DNA of 64,000 bases from Iodobacter arcticus (lineage in GTDB: Bacteria; Pseudomonadota; Gammaproteobacteria; Burkholderiales; Chitinibacteraceae), in contig NZ_JBHTBQ010000004.1 in the NCBI RefSeq assembly GCF_042664895.1, positions 62,001 through 126,000 on the forward strand. Direction: 5' to 3'. The position numbers and the translations under genes are program-made. How positions within the stretch are numbered: the stretch's first letter is position 1; each line of letters opens with the position of its first letter. Shown piece after piece: positions 35,423-44,597 of this stretch. A model generated the notes under the pieces. The model searched no databases. It saw only the letters and a program-made list of their open reading frames with translations, and was not told the DNA's origin.

Positions 35423-36709
35423 TTAAATCTGGTTTTTATTAAATGTTTTGGGCATGTCTGCCCAGCAGTCGTCGTAATTAGCTTGAAACTGTGCGCATTC
35501 CAGTGCGTATTGCGTAGGGCGGATGGCGGCGAGGGCTTCAAACATAAATGCCATAGTGCGCTCGATTTTTTGCGGTTTTAATGTCGCGCTGCTGGCATTG
35601 ATAAAAGTTCTGGCATCTGGTCCGTGAGCGCTCATTACGTTATGTAATGAACAGCCGCCGGGCACAAAACCACCTGCCTTGGCATCGTACTCACCGCGTA
35701 CCAAACCCATAAATTCATTCATTAGATTACGATGAAACCAAGGTGGGCGGAAGGTGTTTTCAGCAACCATCCAACGCGGTGGGAAAATCACAAAGTCGCA
35801 ATTGGCCTGCCCAGTCACGGCAGATGGCGAGGTCAGTACGGTAAAGATTGAAGGATCGGGATGGTCGTAACTCACGGTGCCTATGGTGTTAAAGCGGCGC
35901 AGATCATATTTATACGGCACGCTATTGCCGTGCCAAGCCACCACATTAAAGGGCGAATGGCTCAGCGTGGTGGCCCAGAATTCACCTAAAAACTTTTGTA
36001 CTATCTGTGTGCTCTGATCCACATCTTCATAGGCAGCCACTGGCGCTAGAAAATCACGCGGATTGGCAAGGCCGTTGCTGCCTATGGGCCCCAGATCGGG
36101 AATACGGAAAGGCGAGCCGTGGTTTTCGCAAATATAGCCGCGAGCGGCGGCATCCAGCAGCTCCACACGGAACTTCATCCCGCGTGGAATCACGGCAATT
36201 TCTTCGGGTTCTATTTCTAATACGCCAAGCTCAGTGACTAAGCGTAAACGGCCAAGCTCCGGCACCAGCAGCATTTCACCGTCGGCATTAAAAAACACCC
36301 GCTGCATTGAACAGTTAGCACGGTAAAGGTGAATAGTGATGCCTTCTGGTGCGTCGCTATTAGCGGCCATCGTGATTAGGCCGTCAATAAAATCAGTTGC
36401 TGCATCAGGAATCGGTAGTGGGTCCCAGCGCAGGCGGTTAGGGTTAATCGCACCTAGCTGGCTGCTAGGGCGCTGTTTTTCTAAGCGCTCAAATTTGCCG
36501 TGTGCGGCAGAAGGCAAAATGCGATACATCCAGGTACGGCGGGCTTCGGCGCGAGGCACGGTAAAGGCGCTGGTAGAAAACTGCTCCGGGTATAAGCCAT
36601 AAGGGGCTTTTTGTGGTGAATTCTGACCTTCCGGTAAAGCGCCTGCCAATGCCTCACTGGCAAATTCATTTCCAAACCCTGACAGGTAAGACAAAGTAGC
36701 GTGTGACAT
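35423..36709 (-). CDS. hmgA: Homogentisate 1,2-dioxygenase
   Basis: Non-haem iron ring-cleaving dioxygenase, 428 residues. The conserved start (YLSGFGNEFASEA), the iron-site region with HGPDARTF and the ending are as in the family; a cupin fold is expected. First gene of the minus-strand hmgA-fahA-maiA series and divergent from the IclR regulator. The upstream enzyme hpd is not in the window. Confidence 0.97.
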   Translation of the reverse strand: MSHATLSYLSGFGNEFASEALAGALPEGQNSPQKAPYGLYPEQFSTSAFTVPRAEARRTWMYRILPSAAHGKFERLEKQRPSSQLGAINPNRLRWDPLPIPDAATDFIDGLITMAANSDAPEGITIHLYRANCSMQRVFFNADGEMLLVPELGRLRLVTELGVLEIEPEEIAVIPRGMKFRVELLDAAARGYICENHGSPFRIPDLGPIGSNGLANPRDFLAPVAAYEDVDQSTQIVQKFLGEFWATTLSHSPFNVVAWHGNSVPYKYDLRRFNTIGTVSYDHPDPSIFTVLTSPSAVTGQANCDFVIFPPRWMVAENTFRPPWFHRNLMNEFMGLVRGEYDAKAGGFVPGGCSLHNVMSAHGPDARTFINASSATLKPQKIERTMAFMFEALAAIRPTQYALECAQFQANYDDCWADMPKTFNKNQI

Positions 36710-36729
36710 GACGTTGCCTTTTTACGTTA

Positions 36730-36748
36730 TGCGTAATTGGTTTACGCA
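36730..36748. promoter_or_regulatory. Operator palindrome between hmgA and iclR
   Basis: TGCGTAA-TTGGT-TTACGCA: perfect 7-bp arms, 5-base spacer, only about 20 bases ahead of hmgA and 70 bases ahead of the regulator. IclR-type HmgR repressors bind palindromes at this position in other bacteria; that this regulator binds here is inference. Confidence 0.7.
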
Positions 36749-36818
36749 AAACATAATTTGATTTTAAATACTCGTCAAGCTATAAACGCCTATCCCCGTA
36801 TTACAGTGGTAAAAACGT

Positions 36819-37577
36819 ATGGCAGAAAACGATAGACGGCAAAGTGTGGGCTCGGCAGAAGTGGCTGCGCATATTTTAAAAGCACTGGCCGATCTGGCTC
36901 CCGCGACATCTCTAACCCATTTGGCTGAATACGCCGGTATGCCCGCCAGCAAAGTTCACCGCTATTTACAGGCGCTGATTGCCACGGGTTTTGCTGAGCA
37001 AGATTCAGCCAGCAATCATTACGCCCTTGGCCATGAGGCCTTACGTGTAGGCCTGGTTGCACTGGGTAAGATGGACGTATTGAAAGTCGCCACGCCTTAT
37101 CTTTTAAATTTGCGTGATCAACTGAATGAAACGGTGTTTTTTGCGGTATGGGGCAATAAGGGCGCAACCGTTGTGCAAGTTGAGCAGGCGCTCAGATCAA
37201 TCAGCCTAATTACCCAAGTGGGATCAGTATTGCCCCCGTTTAAATCGGCCACCGGCTTAGTATTTAGCGCGTATTTGTCTGAACAGGAGCTCAAACTTTT
37301 ACTGCAAGAAGCGGCTATTTCTGAGGCAGAAGCTCAGCAAATCAATTCCCTGTTAGCCAAGATACGCAGCCAGGGGTGGCATAGCATTCAAGGCCTGCTA
37401 ATCAGCGGCGTTGATGCCATCTCCGCCCCGGTATTTAATGCCCGCAAGCAAATTATCGGGGTAGCTACCGTAGTCGGCTCCGCCTCATCCGCAATGCAAC
37501 CTGAGGCAGAGAGTGAGCTGGTGCAAAAATTATTAGAAGCGACTCAAACGATTAGCCGCAGGATGGGGGCGGTTTGA
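36819..37577 (+). CDS. hmgR: IclR-family regulator, probable HmgR
   Basis: 252 residues: N-terminal winged helix-turn-helix (about 10-70, ILKALADLAPATSLTHLAEYAGMPASKVHRYLQALI shown by its ends ILKALADLAPATSLTHLAEY and PASKVHRYLQALI) and a C-terminal effector domain. Divergent from hmgA with a palindrome between, so it is likely the homogentisate-responsive repressor. The symbol is by context. Confidence 0.82.
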   Translation: MAENDRRQSVGSAEVAAHILKALADLAPATSLTHLAEYAGMPASKVHRYLQALIATGFAEQDSASNHYALGHEALRVGLVALGKMDVLKVATPYLLNLRDQLNETVFFAVWGNKGATVVQVEQALRSISLITQVGSVLPPFKSATGLVFSAYLSEQELKLLLQEAAISEAEAQQINSLLAKIRSQGWHSIQGLLISGVDAISAPVFNARKQIIGVATVVGSASSAMQPEAESELVQKLLEATQTISRRMGAV

Positions 37578-37627
37578 GGTGGTTGAAAGAGGGCCAAGCA
37601 CAAAGAGCTGTGACCATTTTATTTAGT

Positions 37628-37675
37628 TTTTCTCTGTGTTCTCCGTGCTCTTCCCGTTCTCTGTGTCTACAGATC
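37628..37675. repeat. Half copy of the CACAGAG-family repeat
   Basis: Only the CTCTGTG arm, ending TTCTCTGTGTCTACAGAT, is recognised, just after the IclR gene. Left arm absent. Confidence 0.65.
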
Positions 37676-37699
37676 TTTTTGGCTTATAAGAAGTACCTC

Positions 37700-38041
37700 T
37701 CATCCAACATATACTGTTAAATCGCTGTTGATTTGAATATGGCAAGCCAGCCGAACGAGCTCGGGTGTGTCGGGAACTGTTAGAGGGGAATCGGCAGCTA
37801 GCCCTGCATGGCGGATCATGACGTTTTTTTCTTTACCGCCCAGCATCACCATTTTGCCGCTGCCTGCGTGCTCTATTCGTACTTTACATGCACCACAGGT
37901 TCCCTGACCGCAGCGCCATGCGAGTTGTAATTTTCCATCGCTTACCAATGATCTGACGGCAGAAATGAGCATGCCGCCTGCTTTCGCATCGCATTCCAGA
38001 CGGGTGGAATCTTGTATGTTGATGAAAGTTAATTTGTACAT
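37700..38041 (-). CDS. Plant-type [2Fe-2S] ferredoxin domain protein
   Basis: From ATG 38041 the product has 113 residues; a longer frame to 38176 exists but overlaps the divergent gene. Cysteines C44, C49, C52 and C100 make the CX4CX2C...C pattern of [2Fe-2S] ferredoxins (RCGQGTCGACKV). Soluble, single domain. An electron carrier with unknown partner; divergent from the HD-GYP gene by 57 bp. Confidence 0.88.
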   Translation of the reverse strand: MYKLTFINIQDSTRLECDAKAGGMLISAVRSLVSDGKLQLAWRCGQGTCGACKVRIEHAGSGKMVMLGGKEKNVMIRHAGLAADSPLTVPDTPELVRLACHIQINSDLTVYVG

Positions 38042-38098
38042 GTGCGGCCAGCTAAGCTTAGTTCTAAGATGAAGGAACAACTTATATTGTAACCGGCC

Positions 38099-39322
38099 AT
38101 GATCAAGAAAATCCCCATTGCAGTACTGAAGATTGGTATGTACATCCATGATCTGAATGTGGACTGGATGGATCATCCCTTTTTGCGTAAGCAGTTTGTG
38201 GTTAAAACGGATGAAGATCTACAAAAGATCATCGCTTCTGGCGCGCATGAAGTGTATATCGATACCGATCGTGGCCTTGATTACGCACATGCGCCTACGA
38301 TAGACGAAGTGAATGCGTCTATCGAGGAAGAGATGGTGAGAGTGGCTGCTGCGCCAGCACCGGTTATTCAGGTATCAAGCACAGAAGAAATGAGCCGTGC
38401 CAAGCGCATTCATAAGCAGGCTCATAATTTGGTGCGCACGGTGATGCAAGATGCCCGCATGGGTAAAGCAATTCATATGGAAGATGTTGAAGAAGTGGTT
38501 GAGGCGATTACTGATTCTATTTTGCGCAATGGCAGCGCATTAATGGGCTTATCCGGAATTAAAGATAAAGACGAATATACTTTTTTGCATTCAGTGAGCG
38601 TTTGCACGTTGATGGTGACTTTTACTAAAAGTATGAATTTCCCTGCGGAATTAATTCGTCAGGCAGGTATTGGCGGCTTATTGCACGATACGGGCAAAAC
38701 CATGGTGCCGAATGAAATCCTGAATAAACCGGGGCGATTAACAGAGGCAGAGTTTGAAGTGATGCGCTCGCATCCTTTGGAAGGTTTTAAAATATTATCG
38801 AAGGTTGATTCAATTGGCGATATTCCTCTGGAAATTACCCTGCACCATCACGAGCGTATGGATGGCAGTGGCTATCCGCATAAATTACCCGGTGAACATA
38901 TTACCCAATTAACGCAAATGGCTTCGGTGGTGGATGTATATGATGCTATTACTTCGGATCGCTGCTATCACAAAGGCATGCCTGCATCAGAAGGATTAAA
39001 AAAATTATGGGAATGGAGCAAATTCCACTTTAATCCAGCACTGGTTCAAGCTTTTATGCGCACCGTGGGTATTTATCCGGTGGGCTCTCTGGTGAAATTA
39101 GAATCAGGTCGTTTAGCCGTAGTGCTGGAGCAAAATGAGGGCAATTTATTAATGCCAAGGGTAAAAGCTATTTTTAGCACCAAGGCTAATACTTATATTC
39201 CGCCTGTAGAAATCGATTTATCAAAACCCATGGGGCTGGGCGGAGCAGACCGTATCACGGGCCATGAATCGCCAGATAAATGGGGAATCGACATCTCCCG
39301 ATTCTTGATTCCTCCAGGGTAA
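38099..39322 (+). CDS. HD-GYP domain protein, c-di-GMP phosphodiesterase type
   Basis: 407 residues: N-terminal DUF3391-like domain (about 1-135), HD-GYP domain at about 140-330 with H196-D197 (LLHDTGK) and HHERMDGSGYP at 250-260. These are the metal-site and GYP signatures of phosphodiesterases that hydrolyse c-di-GMP to GMP. No membrane segment. A second, unrelated type of c-di-GMP enzyme beside the EAL proteins. Confidence 0.93.
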   Translation: MIKKIPIAVLKIGMYIHDLNVDWMDHPFLRKQFVVKTDEDLQKIIASGAHEVYIDTDRGLDYAHAPTIDEVNASIEEEMVRVAAAPAPVIQVSSTEEMSRAKRIHKQAHNLVRTVMQDARMGKAIHMEDVEEVVEAITDSILRNGSALMGLSGIKDKDEYTFLHSVSVCTLMVTFTKSMNFPAELIRQAGIGGLLHDTGKTMVPNEILNKPGRLTEAEFEVMRSHPLEGFKILSKVDSIGDIPLEITLHHHERMDGSGYPHKLPGEHITQLTQMASVVDVYDAITSDRCYHKGMPASEGLKKLWEWSKFHFNPALVQAFMRTVGIYPVGSLVKLESGRLAVVLEQNEGNLLMPRVKAIFSTKANTYIPPVEIDLSKPMGLGGADRITGHESPDKWGIDISRFLIPPG

Positions 39323-39327
39323 AAAGG

Positions 39328-39519
39328 TCTGTAAACACAGAGAGCGGGAAGAACACAGAGCGCACAGAGAAAAACTCATTAGGGCGCGCACGGGAGGCGT
39401 CGTGCTCTCGCGGCGATGAGCTTACGTGGGTGTGGACATAAAAACTTGCCCACCCTACATTATTTTCTGATTTTCTCGGTGTGCTGCTTTTCATCTCTGT
39501 GTGCTCTGTGTCTACAGAA
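39328..39519. repeat. CACAGAG-family palindrome with inserted GTGGGCA-type element
   Basis: Arms CTGTAAACACAGAGAGCGGG and GTGCTCTGTGTCTACAGA. The middle contains ACTTGCCCACCCTACA, the end of a GTAGGGTGGGC element as at 55421-55547, so two repeat types are nested. It lies between the convergent HD-GYP and msrQ genes. Confidence 0.75.
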
Positions 39520-39540
39520 CTTAGGGTTTTAATGCTCTGC

Positions 39541-40122
39541 TTACAGAAATTTCAACTTCCCATCCAATCGCCTTGCCATCGGCGTGCGCATTAAGAATAA
39601 AACGCCCAAGATGGCCGCATAGATAAGCGGGGTTGTTAAATCTCGTTTTACCAGCCACAGATAATGCAGCACACCCAAGCTGGCGATTAGATAAACCAGC
39701 TTATGCAGGCGTTGCCACTGGCGTTTTAGCTTGCGGATTGCCGCTTGATTCGACGTGGCTGCCAGCGGAATCAACAAGACAAAAGCCAAAAATCCAATGG
39801 TTACAAAAGGGCGCTTGATCACGTCGTGCCAGATGGCTGCGGGGTCTAGGCCGTGATCGAATACAAAGAACGTTAGCGCGTGGATAAAGGCGTAAAAAAA
39901 CACATACAGCCCCAGCATGCGGCGGTAAAGCAGTAGCTTTCCATAACTACTAAGCCGGCGTAGCGGTGTAACGGCTAGGGTAATCAGCAGAAAATTCAGC
40001 GTCCATGTGCCGGTTTGCCGAGTTAAAAACTCAATCGGGTTAATGGCTTGCCCTGTTGCAAATAAGATCCAGGCCAGTGGCAAGAGACAGGCGATAAAGA
40101 GTAGAGGTTTACTAAAACGCAT
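39541..40122 (-). CDS. msrQ: MsrQ, haem-binding membrane subunit of methionine sulfoxide reductase
   Basis: 193-residue ferric-reductase-like membrane protein with about six hydrophobic segments and conserved histidines (YAFIHALTFF, LHKLVYLIASLGVLHYLW). It passes quinol electrons to MsrP. In many genomes msrP-msrQ are an operon; here msrP is at 10806-11729. Confidence 0.93.
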   Translation of the reverse strand: MRFSKPLLFIACLLPLAWILFATGQAINPIEFLTRQTGTWTLNFLLITLAVTPLRRLSSYGKLLLYRRMLGLYVFFYAFIHALTFFVFDHGLDPAAIWHDVIKRPFVTIGFLAFVLLIPLAATSNQAAIRKLKRQWQRLHKLVYLIASLGVLHYLWLVKRDLTTPLIYAAILGVLFLMRTPMARRLDGKLKFL

Positions 40123-40229
40123 CGCGGCAAGCTCATTGAATAAGGGTTAGCGGTTTAGTCGTTTGATACTGCTTAATCTGACATCCGGTCATATCGGTAT
40201 AATGCCAATCCTCGCATAAGGAAATGGCT

Positions 40230-41357
40230 ATGTCGCAGAGCATTATTCACGCCGCGCACCGTATTGTGGTGAAAGTTGGCTCTAGCTTGGTTACTAATGA
40301 AGGCCGTGGTTTAGATCACGCCGCTCTTTTGCGCTGGGCGCAGGAAATTGCCGAAGTCTCAAAAATGGGCAAACAGGTGGTGCTGGTCTCATCTGGCGCA
40401 ATTGCCGAGGGCGTGGCGCGCTTAGGCTGGTCGCAAAAACCGACTTCGGTGCATGAAAAACAGGCCGCCGCTGCCGTTGGGCAGATGGGGCTATGTCAGG
40501 CTTATGAGAGTGCTTTTCGCGCTTATGGCTTAAAAACCGCGCAAATTCTGCTTACGCATGAAGACTTGGCCGATCGCACCCGTTATTTAAATGCCCGCTC
40601 CACCTTGATGACGCTGCTCAATCTCGGGGTCATTCCCATCATTAATGAAAACGATACTGTGGTGACTGCCGAAATTAAATTTGGCGATAACGATACCTTG
40701 GGTGCTTTGGTGACTAACCTGATCGAAGGTGATGCGCTGATTATCCTAACCGATCAAACCGGTCTTTATACGGCCGATCCTCGCTCTAACCCTGATGCTA
40801 AGTTGGTGGAAGAAGCCGAAGCAGGGGACGCCAGCCTAGAGGATATGGCCGGTGGCGCAGGCTCTAGCGTGGGCACGGGCGGTATGTATACCAAGATTAT
40901 TGCCGCCAAACGCGCAGCCAGAAGCGGCGCATCGACCGTGATTGCCAGTGGCCGTGAACCCGAAGTATTAGCGCGCCTAGCCCGGGGCGAGCGAATTGGC
41001 ACTCAGCTAACGGCACAATCAACGCCACTCGCCGCTAAAAAGCAATGGATTGCTGATCATTTGCAACTGAAAGGGTCGGTTGTTTTGGATGCTGGCGCGG
41101 TACGGGCGCTACGTTTACAAGGCTCCAGCCTGCTGCCTATTGGTGTAAAAGAAGCGCTTGGCGATTTCTTGCGCGGTGATGTGGTGAGCTGCGTGGATGT
41201 GAGTGGCGTAGAAATTGCTCGCGGTCTGGCGAACTACAGCGCTGCTGAAACCCGCCGGATTATGCGTTTACCCACAGGGCAGATCGAAGCGGCCTTGGGC
41301 TATATCGATGAATCAGAGCTGATTCATCGCGATAATATGGTGTTGATGGGCGTGTAG
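40230..41357 (+). CDS. proB: ProB, glutamate 5-kinase
   Basis: First enzyme of proline synthesis. ATG 40230 has AAGGA seven bases upstream; another ATG at 40224 is too near to it. 375 residues: amino-acid-kinase domain (VVKVGSSLVTNEG, NENDTV, GTGGMYTKI) and C-terminal PUA domain from about residue 278. proA is not adjacent. Confidence 0.96.
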   Translation: MSQSIIHAAHRIVVKVGSSLVTNEGRGLDHAALLRWAQEIAEVSKMGKQVVLVSSGAIAEGVARLGWSQKPTSVHEKQAAAAVGQMGLCQAYESAFRAYGLKTAQILLTHEDLADRTRYLNARSTLMTLLNLGVIPIINENDTVVTAEIKFGDNDTLGALVTNLIEGDALIILTDQTGLYTADPRSNPDAKLVEEAEAGDASLEDMAGGAGSSVGTGGMYTKIIAAKRAARSGASTVIASGREPEVLARLARGERIGTQLTAQSTPLAAKKQWIADHLQLKGSVVLDAGAVRALRLQGSSLLPIGVKEALGDFLRGDVVSCVDVSGVEIARGLANYSAAETRRIMRLPTGQIEAALGYIDESELIHRDNMVLMGV

Positions 41358-41429
41358 TTTGTGGGGAGGGCAAAGATTGCTCTTTGCCTCTCTGGCCTAA
41401 ATCTGTACGGTTACAAGTATTGAATTGTC

Positions 41430-41498
41430 GTAGGGCGGGTGAAACCCGCCATTTTTTAGTATTTCATGCCAAAGTTTGGCGGGTTTCACCCGCCCTAC
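41430..41498. repeat. GTAGGGCGGGTGAAA palindrome
   Basis: GTAGGGCGGGTGAAACCCGCC ... GGCGGGTTTCACCCGCCCTAC; near-perfect arms of 21 bases with a 27-base centre. It is placed between the convergent proB and CNP1-like genes, where it could serve as a terminator-like fold. Cut copies: 55421-55441 and 61243-61263. Confidence 0.9.
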
Positions 41499-41512
41499 GA
41501 AAAGTATCTGTA

Positions 41513-42067
41513 CTACCGAACAATCTTGAGTGGCCCGCTCGAGCTCATCGAATCGACGATTTTTTCTACCGTGGTTGGCGCACCGCCCCAGCAAAACTCT
41601 TTGGCAAGCTTGGCTTGATAGCCATTACGTTTGTCTTTAACAATAAGCTCCCAATCGCGGCTGAGGTCTTGCCATTGATCGCCGTTTAAATAAGCGTAGC
41701 TGCGAAATTGTTTTGTTTTGCAATCAATTCCCTCAAAGCTGACATTTTTAACTTGGCTGCCCTTACTGGTTACAGCGGCTGCGTAGCGAATGATTCCGTC
41801 TTCGCCCACTTCGATGCTATCCAGCGCTACTTGAAATTGATTCATTCTGGAATCGTAATTGGCAGTAAATTCTTGCCATTTCTGGAGTTTTTTAGGATCA
41901 GGTTTGCTAAACGCTTTTTCTTCTGGTCTGGGAGGCGGTGTGTCTTTGAGCAGGCGGGAGATCGTCGTGCCATCGCTCTCTACTCCTGCTGGGCGACTTG
42001 TATTGTATTCAGCGGCGTTGGCCAAGAGAGGGATGGCAAGCAGGGCCAAGAGCAAAAAGCGTTGCAT
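41513..42067 (-). CDS. CNP1-like family exported protein
   Basis: 184 residues with signal peptide (MQRFLLLALLAIPLLANA). The mature part has WQEFTANYDSRMNQFQVALDSIEVGEDGIIRYAA (shown by pieces WQEF, FQVALDSIEVGEDGIIRY) and a WGGAP end, as in the CNP1-like family described in Neisseria relatives. Periplasmic or outer-membrane associated; function unknown. Confidence 0.82.
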   Translation of the reverse strand: MQRFLLLALLAIPLLANAAEYNTSRPAGVESDGTTISRLLKDTPPPRPEEKAFSKPDPKKLQKWQEFTANYDSRMNQFQVALDSIEVGEDGIIRYAAAVTSKGSQVKNVSFEGIDCKTKQFRSYAYLNGDQWQDLSRDWELIVKDKRNGYQAKLAKEFCWGGAPTTVEKIVDSMSSSGPLKIVR

Positions 42068-42091
42068 ATTTATCCTTAAAAATAATTCAAA

Positions 42092-43069
42092 TTAATGCCG
42101 GATTTTGTGAATAGGAATACTACGCGTGGGACGAATACTAAACCATGTGGCCTGCAAGGTAATATGTTGGATAGAGTAACGCTCGCCCAGCATATGATTG
42201 ATGTGTTGCAGCTGCAAGGGCCAGGTTTCCGGTTTTTCGATCACAATATGCGCCGATAGTGCCACTTTGCCGCCTGATATATTCCAGATATGCAAATCAT
42301 TGACTTCTACTACGCCTTTTTCAGAAGCCAAAGCCGCACCAATTTCTTCCAAATTTAAATGTTGCGGCACGCCTTCCATAAGCACATGCGTGGCTTGGCG
42401 CAGCAGGTTCCACGTTGAGCGCAAAATCAGCATAGAAACCACAACCGATAAAATCGGATCAATCGCTTGCCAGCCGGTAAAGTAAATCACCGCGCCTGCG
42501 GTAATCGCGGCCACGGATCCCAGCAAATCGCCCAGTACATGAATCATCGCAGCACGGCTATTTAGATTGTCGTGATCGTGCGATAGCTGCCAAGCCGAAA
42601 TGATATTAACCAGCAGGCCAATCACGGCAATAATCATCACACCCATGCCGTTTACGGGATGAGGATCGAGCAAGCGGCTAACGGCTTCCACCACAATCCA
42701 TACCACTAAGGCAATCATCGCCAGGCTATTGATGAGTGCGCCGATGACTTCGGCCCGCGCATAGCCGTAGGAATTGGCAGAGTTGGCAGGGCGCTGGCCG
42801 ATGAGATTGGCAATCAGGGCCAGCAGCAGCGCGGCGGCATCGGTAAACATATGGCCCGCATCTGAAATCAGCGCCAGCGAGCCGGTCATCACGCCGCCAA
42901 TCAGCTCAACAATGCCAAAGCCACCGGTGATTATCAGTGCCAGCAATAGTCTTTTTTGCGAGCTAGGCTTGCCGTGATTATGGTGATGATGGGCATGATC
43001 AAAGGTGTGATCGTGGTGCTCGTTATGCCCGCCGGGCTGATCGTGCGGGTGTTCGTGCTGATGCGGCAT
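42092..43069 (-). CDS. Cation diffusion facilitator, zinc-type exporter
   Basis: 325 residues. His-rich cytoplasmic N-terminus (about 3-33), six membrane segments with the HMFTDAAALLLALIA metal site in segment 2 (H...D), HVLGD in segment 5, and a C-terminal domain. This is the ZitB/CzcD type that expels Zn(II), Co(II) or Cd(II) by proton exchange. Exact metal unknown. Confidence 0.92.
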   Translation of the reverse strand: MPHQHEHPHDQPGGHNEHHDHTFDHAHHHHNHGKPSSQKRLLLALIITGGFGIVELIGGVMTGSLALISDAGHMFTDAAALLLALIANLIGQRPANSANSYGYARAEVIGALINSLAMIALVVWIVVEAVSRLLDPHPVNGMGVMIIAVIGLLVNIISAWQLSHDHDNLNSRAAMIHVLGDLLGSVAAITAGAVIYFTGWQAIDPILSVVVSMLILRSTWNLLRQATHVLMEGVPQHLNLEEIGAALASEKGVVEVNDLHIWNISGGKVALSAHIVIEKPETWPLQLQHINHMLGERYSIQHITLQATWFSIRPTRSIPIHKIRH

Positions 43070-43095
43070 TTATTTTTCCTGATAAATAGAGGCTT

Positions 43096-43289
43096 GATCG
43101 CTGCTGAGCGTGACAGATGCTTGATGTCATTCGGCAACGCTCTACACGATGGATAAACCTAGTCCTATTCTGATTTGGACGGGCCAATATTTTCCTGACA
43201 GACTGCGACTTGAAAGCCATGATCGCTGCTGAGCGTGACAGATGCTTGATGTCATTCGGCAACGCTCTACACGATGGATAAACCTAGTC
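43096..43289 (-). pseudogene. Two decayed tandem copies of the sensor-kinase gene 3' end
   Basis: Blocks starting GATCGCTGCTGAGCGTGAC at 43096 and 43221 and the corresponding gene segment (GATCACTGGC) at 43346 are spaced exactly 125 bp. Read in the gene frame, the copy after the real stop codon gives GLGLSIV-stop and then VTLSSDHGFQV...IGPSKSG-stop, against GLGLSIVHRIAELHRARV and DHGFQV...IGPSKSG in the gene. Two in-frame stops show it is not coding. The first copy is truncated. Confidence 0.85.
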
Positions 43290-44597
43290 CTATCCTGATT
43301 TGGACGGACCAATACTTTCCTGACGGATTGTGACTTGAAAGCCATGATCACTGGCAAGGGTAACGCGGGCACGGTGCAGCTCGGCAATGCGATGCACAAT
43401 CGATAATCCTAGCCCTGCACCGGTTTGGCTTTGGCCGGGAGGCCGATAAAAGCGCTCACCTAAGCGGGCCAATACCTCGGGAGGAACGCCGGGGCCATTA
43501 TCGCTAATGCATATGGAGTTTTGATTGATCCTGATCGTGATGGCTGCGTTTTCTTCGGTGTAGCGCTTGGCATTATCGAGCAAATTGCGCAGTAGCAGCG
43601 CCAGTAATCCCGCGTGCCCATACCAAGTGCTGGTATTTTCTGTGTGTAAGCATTCGGGGGCTAGCCCTGCATCTTGTAATGCGTACTCGGCTAGCTGCAC
43701 GATATCTACTTTTTGATCTGTTTGAATGGCGGCAAAATCTAAGCGGGCGAGTTCAAGCAATTGCCCGACCAGATGGGTGCTGCGATCCACGCCTAACAGG
43801 GCTTGTTTTAGCGCTTTTTCACGCGCTTCGGGGCGCGGGCTGCCTTGGGCTAGCTCGATTTGCACGCGTAATCCGGCCAGTGGCGTGCGTAGCTCGTGGG
43901 CCGCATCGGCGGTAAAGCGACGCTCTTTTTCTAAGGTGGCGCTCACCTGAGCAAACAGCGTATTGAGGCGGTTGCGCAGCGGCGCAATTTCACGCGGCAC
44001 GGCGAGGGTGAGCGCTTCCAGATTATCGGGCGCACGGCGGGCCAGCTCGGCATCGACGGCACGCAGTGGCAGTAATCCTTGTCGAATAGCCAAGAGCAGC
44101 AGCGGCAATAGAATGGCCAAGGCAATCATGGCGGTGATCCCTAAATATTCAATGATTTCATCAATCAACTGCTCGCGCTTTTGGTGTGGCTCGCCCACGA
44201 TAAGTTGCCTCTCATCATTTTGGCGAACGGCGATTTCCCAGCGGTGATCATCCAGCGTGATGGTGCGGGTTTTTTTCTCATATTCGGTTTGAAAGGGCAA
44301 AACATGCTCACTGCTGGAGAGCAAAAGCTTGCCTTCACTGCTGTAGAGGCTAAAAACCACGCGGGGTAAGTGATCGGGTTTGCCACTGATTAAGATTTTT
44401 AAATCGTCGCTGTCGTCTAGGCTTTGCCAAAGCAGCTCGGTATAAACATAAAGCTGTTTATCCAGCAGCTCACTGACTTCATCGTGGGTTTCATAGAGCA
44501 AGACTGCGCTGAATGCGGCCCAGGTGAGCGAGGTAAGCAGCAGTACCAGTAGGGTAAGCCGCGTGGCAAGCGAGGCGCTTTTCAGCCAGTTCTTCAT
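43290..44597 (-). CDS. Sensor histidine kinase (PmrB/QseC-like)
   Basis: 435-residue membrane kinase: two membrane segments (about 12-34 and 150-172) around a sensor loop, a HAMP linker, then HisKA with DAAHELRTPLAGL, N-box NLLDNAKRYT, G1 DNGPGVPP and G2 GAGLGLSI. It overlaps the regulator stop as ATGA. Signal unknown; PmrAB or QseBC type by order and domain. The last 40 codons are copied downstream (43096-43289). Confidence 0.92.
   Translation of the reverse strand: MKNWLKSASLATRLTLLVLLLTSLTWAAFSAVLLYETHDEVSELLDKQLYVYTELLWQSLDDSDDLKILISGKPDHLPRVVFSLYSSEGKLLLSSSEHVLPFQTEYEKKTRTITLDDHRWEIAVRQNDERQLIVGEPHQKREQLIDEIIEYLGITAMIALAILLPLLLLAIRQGLLPLRAVDAELARRAPDNLEALTLAVPREIAPLRNRLNTLFAQVSATLEKERRFTADAAHELRTPLAGLRVQIELAQGSPRPEAREKALKQALLGVDRSTHLVGQLLELARLDFAAIQTDQKVDIVQLAEYALQDAGLAPECLHTENTSTWYGHAGLLALLLRNLLDNAKRYTEENAAITIRINQNSICISDNGPGVPPEVLARLGERFYRPPGQSQTGAGLGLSIVHRIAELHRARVTLASDHGFQVTIRQESIGPSKSG

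Noticed and set aside
38042..38176. N-terminal extension of the ferredoxin
   Set aside because: It would overlap the divergent HD-GYP gene and precede the natural start MYKLTF of the [2Fe-2S] domain.
42934..43399. Several short minus-strand frames beginning MPNDIKHLSR or MAFKSQSVRK
   Set aside because: They are out-of-frame readings of the 125-bp tandem copies of the kinase gene end; they repeat each other because the DNA is repeated.
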